Source of the DNA: an uncultured Woeseiaceae bacterium
GTDB taxonomy: Bacteria; Pseudomonadota; Gammaproteobacteria; Steroidobacterales; Woeseiaceae
Direction: 5' to 3'
Assembly: GCA_945787845.1 (NCBI GenBank)
Contig: CALZJH010000003.1
Coordinates: forward strand, 62,001-126,000
Length of the DNA stretch: 64,000 bases
The translations under genes and the position numbers were made by a program. The notes beneath the pieces are model-generated. The model saw nothing but the letters and a program-made list of their open reading frames with translations. It ran no database searches and was not told the origin of the DNA. Below, piece by piece: positions 1 through 7,448 of this stretch; the stretch's first letter is position 1, and the number at the start of each line of letters is the position of its first letter.

Positions 1-104
1 GTGCGCTGGCAAGGTCGAAGCTCAAGCAACGCATCGTCGGCAGCACGGCGGCACGCGTGCTCGACCATCTGCATTGCGACGTGCTGGTTGCACACGCCAG
101 GTAG
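1..104 (+). CDS. Universal stress protein, C-terminal fragment (cut by window edge)
   Basis: Reading from base 3, the frame gives about 33 residues and stops at the TAG at 102-104. They end with GSTAARVLDHLHCDVLVAHA. The pattern G-S-T-A-x-x-V-L-x-x-x-x-C-D-V-L-V is the usual C-terminal end of UspA-family domains, where the glycine/serine stretch helps bind the ATP phosphates. The start and most of the gene lie left of the window, so it cannot be said whether this is a single or a tandem (UspE-like) protein. It converges on the oxidoreductase gene that ends 33 bases downstream. The identification rests on this one motif. Confidence 0.7.
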   Translation, partial: ALARSKLKQRIVGSTAARVLDHLHCDVLVAHAR

Positions 105-136
105 GGAACCTGATTCGCCCTCGACCGGCGTGCGAT

Positions 137-1756
137 TTACGTGTAAATCCGCTTCAGGAGCGGCGTTAGTTTTCGCGTGCCAACCATGCTCATGGTTGTG
201 ATCATGCCCGCCATCATCGCGCCCGTAACACCGCAGGTCAGCACATCCTGCCCTGTCAGCCAGAGCCCCGGGATGTTTGTTTTTGGCCGCAGCCATTTCT
301 GCGACAGGCGCTGGCCTGTATGTTCCAGGCCATACAATTCCCCTCGCTGGTATCCGCCGAACCAGTTCGTGGAGAGTGGCGTAGACACTTCGAAGTAATC
401 TACCTTGCCACGAAGTTGCGGCAGTTTTTCATAGACGTACTCCATGAGTCGGTGACCCAGCTCTTGCTTGAACGCTTCGTAGTCGTCGCCGCGTTTGCCC
501 CAGGTCGCGTCGCGCCATTTCTCGAACCACGCATAAGGCGCTGGAGCGACGATCTCGATGGTCGACGTGCCGGGGTGCCTGTTCTCATAGTCGGGGTCCT
601 TGGCCGACGGGAACGAAATGTAGACGACCGGAAAAGCGTCGCTCGAATTGTTGAGAAACGCATCCGTGTCGGAGTCGTAGTCATTGCTCGGATAGATCCA
701 GAAGTTGGTGCGCGGCAGGCCGAGTTCCTCCGCCGTGCCGTTTAGCCCGATGTAGACGCCCAGGTGTGCGACACTCGGATGCACGTTCTGCATGCGTTGC
801 CGATACCCGCTGCGCTCGACGGTTGCTGCGGGCAAAAGGTGGTTGAACGTATTATCGACGCCGGCCGATGAAACGACACAGCCGCATTCAATACGGTGTC
901 CGTCCTGCATCTCGACGCCAGTGACCTTGCCATCTTCAACGAGAATGTTTTCGACCCTAGCGTAGGTGAAGACTTCGCCGCCGGCGGCCTGGATCTTGGG
1001 AATGATGCTGGCAGCGATTTGCCAGGCTCCGCCAATGGGGTAAAAACCGCCGTACAGGTAGTGCCGTGCAATCATCGCATGTGCCATGAAGGGCGAGCGT
1101 TTCGGCGGCAACCCCATGTCACCCCATTGGCCGCAAAGCGTTGCAATGAGGTCGCGATCGTCCGTGAGTTCACTCAGCACATCCCACGTGTTGCGACGAT
1201 AGGCACCGCGCTGTTGCCACGCTATCCACGGCTTTGCCAGCCATCTCACCAGGTCGGGCATGGTGCGCGCCATGCCAAATGCCGACAAGGCGTCGCCGGA
1301 GCGGTCCAGGAGTTTTAGGTAGGCATCGATAGCGCGCGTTTCATTCGGAAATTGCCGCACGAGGTTGTCGCGAAATTCCTTTTTGCCGGCAATCGCATTG
1401 AACACCTTGTCGCCAACATAGAAGCGGTCGTACTCGGCATCCATAGGCGCCCATTCGAGCGCGCCACCGGACAGGTAGTCGAACATCTTGCGCGTGCGGG
1501 TCGGGGCGCCGACTTCGCCAATGTAGTGCACGCCGACGTCCCATTCGTATCCATTGCGTTCGTAGGAGTGCGTGAACCCGCCAGCCGTGTAGTGCTGCTC
1601 CAGTACACAGACCTTCCAGCCCAGGTCACTGAGTAGCGCGGCCGTCGTCAGGCCGCCCATACCCGAGCCGATCACGATGGCATCGTAATCGGGTGCGAGT
1701 CGCTTGGGACGGTATCGATACCCGATACGGAGCGTGCTGGGGGACATCTTCGCCAT
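137..1756 (-). CDS. FAD-dependent oxidoreductase, RetSat/phytoene desaturase-like
   Basis: A 539-residue protein with an N-terminal Rossmann FAD-binding motif (IGSGMGGLTTAALLSDLGWK, about residues 29-48) followed by EQH and GG, the layout of the CrtI / all-trans-retinol 13,14-reductase superfamily. The C-terminal part has the expected second dinucleotide-associated segment (GLWLTGQDVLTCGVTGAMMA). These enzymes reduce or desaturate polyene and isoprenoid substrates. No other carotenoid gene is nearby, so the substrate is unknown. The ATG at 1756 is preceded by a weak AGG; an in-frame ATG three codons later is also possible. It is divergent from the LysR regulator, with 136 bases between them. 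The superfamily call is secure; the reaction is not. Confidence 0.8.
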   Translation of the reverse strand: MAKMSPSTLRIGYRYRPKRLAPDYDAIVIGSGMGGLTTAALLSDLGWKVCVLEQHYTAGGFTHSYERNGYEWDVGVHYIGEVGAPTRTRKMFDYLSGGALEWAPMDAEYDRFYVGDKVFNAIAGKKEFRDNLVRQFPNETRAIDAYLKLLDRSGDALSAFGMARTMPDLVRWLAKPWIAWQQRGAYRRNTWDVLSELTDDRDLIATLCGQWGDMGLPPKRSPFMAHAMIARHYLYGGFYPIGGAWQIAASIIPKIQAAGGEVFTYARVENILVEDGKVTGVEMQDGHRIECGCVVSSAGVDNTFNHLLPAATVERSGYRQRMQNVHPSVAHLGVYIGLNGTAEELGLPRTNFWIYPSNDYDSDTDAFLNNSSDAFPVVYISFPSAKDPDYENRHPGTSTIEIVAPAPYAWFEKWRDATWGKRGDDYEAFKQELGHRLMEYVYEKLPQLRGKVDYFEVSTPLSTNWFGGYQRGELYGLEHTGQRLSQKWLRPKTNIPGLWLTGQDVLTCGVTGAMMAGMITTMSMVGTRKLTPLLKRIYT

Positions 1757-1847
1757 GTGCGGCCTATCTTATATTGAGTGTTTCGCCGGGTCGCCCTTGA
1801 TTGCTGCGCCCCGGTGTGGCTTGAGCGAGCGACAGTGTGTCGCCTAT

Positions 1848-1885
1848 CATAAGGTTTTCCGATTGTGGATACACCGGCCATAAGG
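1848..1885. repeat. CATAAGG direct repeat upstream of cbbR-type gene
   Basis: CATAAGG occurs at 1848-1854 and again at 1879-1885, each followed by a T-rich stretch. They are 31 bases apart, about three helical turns, in the gap just upstream of the LysR regulator's ATG at 1893. The spacing would suit a regulator bound on one face of the helix, such as autoregulation, but a seven-base match is weak evidence. Confidence 0.25.
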
Positions 1886-1892
1886 GTTTCTT

Positions 1893-2795
1893 ATGCACTT
1901 AACGCTCCGTCAGTTGCAGTGCTTCTCGTCAGTCGCCCGGAATCTTAGCTACACCCGGGCGGCGGAAGAGTTGCATCTCACTCAGCCTGCCGTCTCGATG
2001 CAGATTCGACAGCTCGAGCAGCAGGCCGGTCTTGCCTTGACCGAGCAGTTCGGCAAGCAGATTCATCTGACCGAAGCGGGCACGGAGGTCTATCGCTACG
2101 CGCGCTCCATTCTGCAACAGGTCGAGGAGATGGATGATGTGCTCGACAAGCTCAAGGGGGTTGCGGGCGGCCGACTCAAGATTGCCGCGATCTCGTCGGC
2201 GAATTACTTCGCGCCCAGGCTGCTCGGGACGTTTCACCAGCGATTTCCCGATGTCAGCGTCAGCATGGATGTGACCAACCAGAAAGCGGTGCTCAAGCAG
2301 ATCGTTGAAAACGAGGTGGATATGGCGATCATGGGCCAGCCGCCTAAAGACTCGCAGGTTGAAGCAATTCCCTTTATGGACAACCCGCTGATCATTGTAG
2401 CGCCGCCCGAGCACCGCCTGGCAAAGCGCAAGCGCATTGCACAAAAAGAACTTGAAAAAGAGGTTTTCCTGGTGCGGGAACCCGGCTCGGGTACGCGCGG
2501 TGCCATGGAGCGTTTCTTCCGTGAGCAAAAGCTCAAGCTGACCACGGGCATGGGGATGGGCAGTCTCTCGAGCATCAAGCAGGGTGTCCAGGCCGGTCTC
2601 GGTCTCGGCCTGCTGCCGCGCGATGCCGTGCGGGTCGAGCTGCAAATCGGGCACCTGGTCGAGCTCAAGGTGAAAGGCCTGCCGATCGAACGGCAATGGT
2701 TCGTGGTGCTGCACAAGGGCAAGCGCCTGTCCCTCGCCGCCGAAGAATTCAAGTCACTGCTGATCAACGAGGCGGTCGGGCTTCTCAGCGAATAG
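1893..2795 (+). CDS. cbbR: LysR-family regulator, CbbR type
   Basis: A 300-residue LysR protein. The N-terminal winged helix-turn-helix (about residues 1-65) carries YTRAAEELHLTQPAVSMQIR, close to the form seen in CbbR regulators of Calvin-cycle genes. The rest is a periplasmic-binding-protein-like effector domain. CbbR proteins bind T-N11-A sites and respond to metabolites such as RuBP or NADPH. Here the gene points at, and ends 34 bases from, the phosphoglycolate phosphatase/phosphoribulokinase pair instead of lying divergent to it as in many cbb operons. The context makes CbbR the best call, but LysR specificity cannot be proven from sequence. The ATG follows an AGGG about eight bases upstream. 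Confidence 0.75.
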   Translation: MHLTLRQLQCFSSVARNLSYTRAAEELHLTQPAVSMQIRQLEQQAGLALTEQFGKQIHLTEAGTEVYRYARSILQQVEEMDDVLDKLKGVAGGRLKIAAISSANYFAPRLLGTFHQRFPDVSVSMDVTNQKAVLKQIVENEVDMAIMGQPPKDSQVEAIPFMDNPLIIVAPPEHRLAKRKRIAQKELEKEVFLVREPGSGTRGAMERFFREQKLKLTTGMGMGSLSSIKQGVQAGLGLGLLPRDAVRVELQIGHLVELKVKGLPIERQWFVVLHKGKRLSLAAEEFKSLLINEAVGLLSE

Positions 2796-2829
2796 CGTCA
2801 ACCGACCCTGGATACAGGCCGCGGGCTGC

Positions 2830-3510
2830 CTAGGCGGATTGTGCCAGCGGGCCGGGCCGGACGAGGTCGGCGACCGAGTCAATCACGGCGTCGGCGCCCA
2901 GCTGGCTCGCGGCGCGCAGCGTGTAGCCATGCTTGACGAGCATGACGCCTACGCCCGCGTTCCGCGCCGTCGTAACGTCTGTCTCGCTGTCACCGACGTA
3001 AAGCGCGTCGTCGCGTGGCACGCCCAGCCTTTCGATAACACGCAGCAGCGGAGCTGGATCGGGTTTTCGAGGAAGACCCCCGCCCGAGCCGAGAATCTCA
3101 TCGAAATACTCGTCCACGGAAAAACTCCGGACCAGCATACGGCACAAATCGTCTGGCTTGTTGCTGCACAGCCCGACGCGGATGCCGGCTGAATGCAGGT
3201 TCTTGAGAGTGCTCTCTACGCCCGGGAACAGCGAGCTCAGCCGGTTGCCCTGTTTCAGGTATTCGGTATAGAACGACCGGGTCAGGCGCTCCACGAGATC
3301 GCTGTCCGTCGCGACGTGTAGCCGGTGCAGGGCGCGTTCGACGAGTAGCCGCGGCCCGCCGCCAATCATCAGGCGGACGCTGTTGACATCAACAGGTGGC
3401 AGGCCTTCGCCCGCGAGCGCACGTACGATGGCTTCGCGAATGTCTGCCGCTGTATCGGCCAGTGTTCCGTCGAGATCGAAGACGACGGCGCTGTACCCTC
3501 CGGCGATCAC
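2830..3510 (-). CDS. cbbZ: Phosphoglycolate phosphatase (HAD family)
   Basis: A 226-residue HAD-superfamily hydrolase. Motif I is VVFDLDGTLADT (nucleophile Asp near residue 11), motif II is in LCSNK, and motif IV is VGDSETDV. The cap domain lies between motifs I and II. Family members convert 2-phosphoglycolate, the product of RuBisCO's oxygenase reaction, to glycolate. Its start overlaps the stop of phosphoribulokinase by four bases, so the two are translationally coupled; this supports the CbbZ role over a general Gph housekeeping role. Length is typical. Substrate assignment within the HAD family rests on this context. Confidence 0.82.
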   Translation of the reverse strand: MIAGGYSAVVFDLDGTLADTAADIREAIVRALAGEGLPPVDVNSVRLMIGGGPRLLVERALHRLHVATDSDLVERLTRSFYTEYLKQGNRLSSLFPGVESTLKNLHSAGIRVGLCSNKPDDLCRMLVRSFSVDEYFDEILGSGGGLPRKPDPAPLLRVIERLGVPRDDALYVGDSETDVTTARNAGVGVMLVKHGYTLRAASQLGADAVIDSVADLVRPGPLAQSA

Positions 3511-4397
3511 GCGACCAGCCTCGTGTCAGACTTGCTGGCATCGACCATGCGTTTGAGTATCGGCATCAGTATCAGCTCCATCGCCAGCAGCATCTTGCCG
3601 CCCGGCACGACAATGGTATTACGGCGCGAAATGAACGACTTGTCGATCATCGACAGCAGGAAGGGGAAGTCGATTTCGAATTTTGCCGGGTCGCGAAAAC
3701 GAATGACGACAAAGCTCTCGTCCGGTGTCGGCACGTCCCGGGCAATAAACGGATTCGAGGTATCGACCGTGGGCACGCGCTGGAAATTGATGTCCGTGCG
3801 GGAGAACTGCGGCGTAATGTGCTTTACGTAGTCTTCCATGCGCCTCAGGATCGTCTGGGTGACATCGATTTCGTCATAACCGCGGTGCAGTGTGTCGCGG
3901 TGGATTTTCTGGATCCATTCGAGGTTGACGATGGGGACCACGCCAATCAACAGGTCGGCAAAGTTCGCGACATCGCACTTTTCCGTCACCATGGCGCCAT
4001 GCAGGCCTTCGTAGAGCAGCATGTCTGTGTCCGGGGGCAGGTCCTGCCAGTCGGTGAACTCGCCCGACGGCACGCCGTGGAGCTTGGCCTCTTCCTCGTT
4101 GTGAATGTAGTAGCGATGCTTGCCGGTGCCGGTTTCACCATAGGTTTTGAACAGTTTGCCTAGTTCGCAAAGAAGGTTGGCGTCCGGACCGAAGTGCGAA
4201 ATATTCTCGCCGCGTGCTGCCGCTGCGCTGATGGCATCACGCATTTCCTTGCGGTTGAAGCGGTGGAAGCTGTCTCCTTCAATGATGCCGGCGGTGACGT
4301 CCAGGCGTCTGAAGATATGCTCAAAGGCCGTTTTTACGGTTGTCGTGCCGGCCCCGGACGATCCCGTAACCGCTACGACCGGGTGTTGTTTAGACAT
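3507..4397 (-). CDS. cbbP: Phosphoribulokinase (class I, bacterial)
   Basis: A 296-residue kinase that phosphorylates ribulose 5-phosphate to RuBP, the reaction specific to the Calvin-Benson-Bassham cycle. The Walker A loop is VTGSSGAGTTTVK (about residues 10-22), followed by the substrate segment EGDSFHRFNR and LLYEGLHGAM. Length and sequence match the octameric, NADH-activated proteobacterial class. A GGGGAG ribosome-binding site precedes the ATG at 4397. It heads a two-gene transcript with the phosphatase. No RuBisCO or other cbb genes lie in the window, so the rest of the cycle must be encoded elsewhere. Confidence 0.93.
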   Translation of the reverse strand: MSKQHPVVAVTGSSGAGTTTVKTAFEHIFRRLDVTAGIIEGDSFHRFNRKEMRDAISAAAARGENISHFGPDANLLCELGKLFKTYGETGTGKHRYYIHNEEEAKLHGVPSGEFTDWQDLPPDTDMLLYEGLHGAMVTEKCDVANFADLLIGVVPIVNLEWIQKIHRDTLHRGYDEIDVTQTILRRMEDYVKHITPQFSRTDINFQRVPTVDTSNPFIARDVPTPDESFVVIRFRDPAKFEIDFPFLLSMIDKSFISRRNTIVVPGGKMLLAMELILMPILKRMVDASKSDTRLVA

Positions 4398-4506
4398 GGC
4401 TGCGACTCCCCGACATTTAAATGAACACGCAGACGAAGCCCGCGTCTTTCAATGGCAAGTTAGCAGCTACATAGATAATTAAAATTCAATATTATTTATC
4501 AAAACA

Positions 4507-4522
4507 ATAAGTATTAACTTAT
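4507..4522. promoter_or_regulatory. AT-rich palindrome upstream of phosphoribulokinase
   Basis: ATAAGT and ACTTAT form a perfect six-base inverted repeat around ATTA. It lies inside a conspicuously AT-rich stretch (about 4475-4530) within the 187-base gap upstream of the phosphoribulokinase start. LysR regulators bind such dyads, so this is a candidate CbbR operator. The exact T-N11-A form is not met (12 bases lie between the T and A), so this is a suggestion only. Confidence 0.4.
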
Positions 4523-4584
4523 ATTAGTGCTTGTAGGCTTTGCCGCTTCTCATGGCAAAGTCGACGTAATCACGGGCCGTCAGG

Positions 4585-5205
4585 TCAGTAACTGCCGTAG
4601 TAGTTGGCCAGCGCCTCGATGTCGCCCTCGTCCAGCAGGGAGATCTTTTCCTTCATCTCGTCGAGCAGGTTTTCACGCGTGCCTGACAGGTAGGATTCCA
4701 GGGCGTAGCGGAGGTAGTCCGCGCGCTGTCCATGCAGGGGTGGCCCGAGCACATCCGCGACGTCGGGATCGTCTGGCGGAAGGTGGCAGCGCGCGCACAG
4801 CCTGCGGTGAACAGGCTCGCCGAGCGCGACCAGCGCATCGTCAACGGTCTCATCGAGGGACGGGCGCGGTATGGCGGCGTAGTGCGCGGCCAGGTCTGCA
4901 ATGTTCTCATCGGTGAGCAGTACGGCCGTGTCGCACATCACGGGCTCTTCGAGACACTGTCGCGCACCGTCCTTATAAGCGTACAGGGCTTCCTCGATGT
5001 GTACGGCCGGCATACCGGCGATGACCGGCACAATCGTCTTGCCCACGCCGGCACCGTCTTCGGCGTGACAGGATTTGCAGGCCTCGAGAATGGCGGGTGC
5101 CGCCGCCGCGGGATTAAATGCCGCCAGGACCAGCAGGCAGGCAACGGGGATGCGTTGCCGGGAATTTTTTGCAGGATCAGACATTTCGCTGTTCGCCGTA
5201 GGCAT
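4585..5205 (-). CDS. Exported diheme cytochrome c (c4/c553-like)
   Basis: A 206-residue protein with an N-terminal signal (hydrophobic segment about residues 19-36 ending AAAAPA) and two c-heme sites, CKSCH at C43 and CARCH at C137, one per half as in cytochrome c4-type diheme carriers. Two non-heme cysteines (C84 and C91) lie between the hemes and could form a disulfide. The C terminus EALANYYGSY closely resembles that of the diheme protein at 22727. Such proteins shuttle electrons in the periplasm. It is divergent from the hyp genes, with a 94-base gap. The start could also be seven codons downstream. The partner is unknown. Confidence 0.82.
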   Translation of the reverse strand: MPTANSEMSDPAKNSRQRIPVACLLVLAAFNPAAAAPAILEACKSCHAEDGAGVGKTIVPVIAGMPAVHIEEALYAYKDGARQCLEEPVMCDTAVLLTDENIADLAAHYAAIPRPSLDETVDDALVALGEPVHRRLCARCHLPPDDPDVADVLGPPLHGQRADYLRYALESYLSGTRENLLDEMKEKISLLDEGDIEALANYYGSY

Positions 5206-5299
5206 TTTTACCTAGTGTGTCGTTGCTTGCCACGCTGCAATTCTCCTGTACCTTCAGTATATTAGGCTTACGTGATATGCAGTTCCGGAGCTTCCCCGA

Positions 5300-5524
5300 A
5301 TGTGCCTGGCAGTGCCAATGAAGATCACCGCGGTCGATGGGTTCCAGTGTACCTGCGAGGCCAAGGGTATAGAACGGGAAGTGAGCCTTTTTATGCTGCA
5401 GCACGAGGACGTAGGACTCGGCGATCACGTTCTCGTGCACGTCGGCTACGCGATACAAAAGGTGTCGTCGGAAGAAGCGGCGGAATCCTGGGCATTATTT
5501 GACGAGGTGCTGGCGGAGCTCTGA
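5300..5524 (+). CDS. hypC: Hydrogenase maturation chaperone HypC
   Basis: A 74-residue HypC/HybG-family protein starting MCLAVPMKI. Cys2, exposed after Met removal, is the residue that binds HypD and the hydrogenase large-subunit precursor and carries the Fe(CN)2CO unit. Length is typical. An internal HVGYAIQKV segment matches the family's conserved G-[YF]-A core. A CGGAG lies about eight bases upstream of the ATG. It opens a tight plus-strand operon hypC-hypB-hypD-hypF-hypE. Confidence 0.95.
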   Translation: MCLAVPMKITAVDGFQCTCEAKGIEREVSLFMLQHEDVGLGDHVLVHVGYAIQKVSSEEAAESWALFDEVLAEL

Positions 5525-5547
5525 TCCACCGCATCGGGAGAAGCATG

Positions 5548-6321
5548 ATGTGTGACACCTGCGGCTGCAACGTGACCCCGGGTAACGAACACCTGGTGGC
5601 GGCGGGCGGCCATCTCGCCACGACCTCGACCGGTCACGAATCGGTCGAAGTACTGAAAGGACTGCTCGATGCAAATGACCATCAGGCAGCCCATAATCGG
5701 GAACACTTTGCGCGTCACCGGGCCCTGGCGGTCAACCTCATGTCGTCGCCGGGCGCCGGCAAGACGGCGTTGCTCGAAGCGACGATCGAGGCACTGGGTG
5801 GCGAACTGAAGATTGCGGTCATCGAGGGCGACCTCGAGACCGAGAACGATGCCGAGCGCATTCGCCGGAAGGGCGTCCCGGCCGTGCAGATCAGCACCGG
5901 AAGCGCCTGTCATCTCGACGCGCACATGGTGCACTCGGCTCTGCATGAGCTCGATATCGATGACGTCGACATCGTGTTCATTGAGAACGTCGGCAATCTC
6001 GTCTGCCCGGCGAGCTTTGACCTCGGCCAGCATTTCAACGTCACCCTGTTATCGACACCAGAAGGCCACGACAAGCCGGCCAAGTACCCGGTCATGTTCC
6101 GCGCCTCCGATCTCGTGCTCGTGAGCAAGTCTGATCTGCTCGCCGTTCTCGATGACTTCGACCCGTCCTACGCCGAGCAGTGCCTGCGGCAGCTTGCCAA
6201 TACAGCGCCGTTGCTACAGCTCTCCGCGCGCAATGGTGACGGTATGGACGACTGGCTTGCGTGGCTGCGTGATCAGCTCGAACACGTGCGAAAAGTCGAC
6301 GTAGCCGTCGGGGCGGAATAA
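5548..6321 (+). CDS. hypB: Hydrogenase nickel-insertion GTPase HypB
   Basis: HypB supplies nickel to NiFe-hydrogenase together with HypA. The protein begins MCDTCGCN, the N-terminal CXXCGC nickel site of E. coli-type HypB. The G1 loop SSPGAGKT is near residue 70, followed by EGDLETENDAERIR (metal and nucleotide switch residues) and SKSDLL. No histidine-rich stretch is present, so nickel storage capacity should be small. The chosen start is the second of two adjacent ATGs (5545 and 5548), because GGGAG at 5536-5540 is then seven bases away and the N terminus matches the family. The stop overlaps the hypD start by one base. Confidence 0.95.
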   Translation: MCDTCGCNVTPGNEHLVAAGGHLATTSTGHESVEVLKGLLDANDHQAAHNREHFARHRALAVNLMSSPGAGKTALLEATIEALGGELKIAVIEGDLETENDAERIRRKGVPAVQISTGSACHLDAHMVHSALHELDIDDVDIVFIENVGNLVCPASFDLGQHFNVTLLSTPEGHDKPAKYPVMFRASDLVLVSKSDLLAVLDDFDPSYAEQCLRQLANTAPLLQLSARNGDGMDDWLAWLRDQLEHVRKVDVAVGAE

Positions 6322-7448
6322 TGACAAAGAGCGCTGCAGACTGGCTGCAGGAGCTGCAGAATCTCGGCATCGAGACGCCGCTTCGAATCATGAACGTATG
6401 CGGCGGCCATGAGCGGTCAATATCGAGTGCCGGCCTGCGCACGATTATCCCCACCAACGTTGAACTCGTGCCGGGCCCGGGTTGTCCGGTCTGCATTTGC
6501 CCGGAAGAGGACGTCTACGAGGCGATCCAGCTCGCGCTCAACGAAGACATCATTCTGGTTGCGTTCGGCGATATGCTGCGGGTGCCGGTCAATGTGCCCA
6601 GGCGCGAGCCGCGGTCGCTCGAGCAGGCGAAAGCGGCGGGCGCCGATATCCGGCCGATCGCGTCGCCGACCGAGGCCGTGCGCATCGCGAGTGAAGATCC
6701 GGCGCGCACTGTCGTGTTTTTTGCCGCCGGATTCGAGACGACGACGGCTCCGGTTGCCTCGATGCTGGCCGAGGGTGTCCCTGACAACCTGCTCGTTCTC
6801 CTGTCCGGGCGGCTCACCTGGCCCGCTGTCGCCATGCTGCTCAACTCAGGCAAGCCCGGCTTCGATGCGCTGATAGCGCCGGGTCACGTATCAACGGTTA
6901 TGGGCCCCGAGGAATGGGAATTCGTAGTGGCCGACCACGACATTCCGGCGGCCGTTGCCGGCTTCACGCCCGACTCATTGCTGGCCGCGATGTATTCAGT
7001 GATGCGTCAAGTACGTGATGGCCGCCATTTCCTCGATAACTGTTATCCCCAGGTCGTGCGGCCAGGCGGTAACGAGGAAGCCCGCCGCCAGCTCGATGCC
7101 GTGATGGAGGTTGTCGATGCCAACTGGCGTGGGATTGGCATCATTCCGAAATCCGGCTTCGCATTGCGGGAGGCCTACGCGGCGCACGACGCGCGCCAGC
7201 GCTTCAAGTCCTACGCTGATGCATCGAGAAAACGCGTTGGCGAAATGCCGCCGGGCTGCGACTGCGCAAAAGTCGTTCTTGGCAAGATCTATCCGAACCA
7301 GTGCCGCTTGTATGGGCAGGGCTGTACGCCCCGCAAACCGATCGGTCCCTGCATGGTGTCCGACGAAGGCGCGTGCCGAATCTGGTGGTCGTCGGGCATG
7401 CGCGAGAACGAGTGGGCGGGTCGCGAAAAGGACACCGTGAATGGCTGA
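6321..7448 (+). CDS. hypD: Hydrogenase Fe-CN-CO assembly scaffold HypD
   Basis: A 375-residue HypD, the Fe-S protein on which the Fe(CN)2CO cofactor is built with HypC. Signature motifs are present: VCGGHE (Cys27), GPGCPVCICP, and a C-terminal cysteine cluster (CDCAKVVLGKIYPNQC, then GCTPRKPIGPCMVSDEGAC) that binds the 4Fe-4S cluster and active thiols. It overlaps hypB by one base and hypF by eight, so translation of the set is coupled. Confidence 0.96.
   Translation: MTKSAADWLQELQNLGIETPLRIMNVCGGHERSISSAGLRTIIPTNVELVPGPGCPVCICPEEDVYEAIQLALNEDIILVAFGDMLRVPVNVPRREPRSLEQAKAAGADIRPIASPTEAVRIASEDPARTVVFFAAGFETTTAPVASMLAEGVPDNLLVLLSGRLTWPAVAMLLNSGKPGFDALIAPGHVSTVMGPEEWEFVVADHDIPAAVAGFTPDSLLAAMYSVMRQVRDGRHFLDNCYPQVVRPGGNEEARRQLDAVMEVVDANWRGIGIIPKSGFALREAYAAHDARQRFKSYADASRKRVGEMPPGCDCAKVVLGKIYPNQCRLYGQGCTPRKPIGPCMVSDEGACRIWWSSGMRENEWAGREKDTVNG

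Noticed and set aside
1..201. 66-codon plus-strand frame starting GTG at base 1
   Set aside because: The frame beginning at base 3 gives the universal stress protein C terminus, which accounts for the region; the longer frame has no motif and runs into the end of the oxidoreductase gene.
137..1756. Carotenoid biosynthesis locus
   Set aside because: Only one CrtI/RetSat-like gene is present, with no crtB, crtE or related genes nearby.
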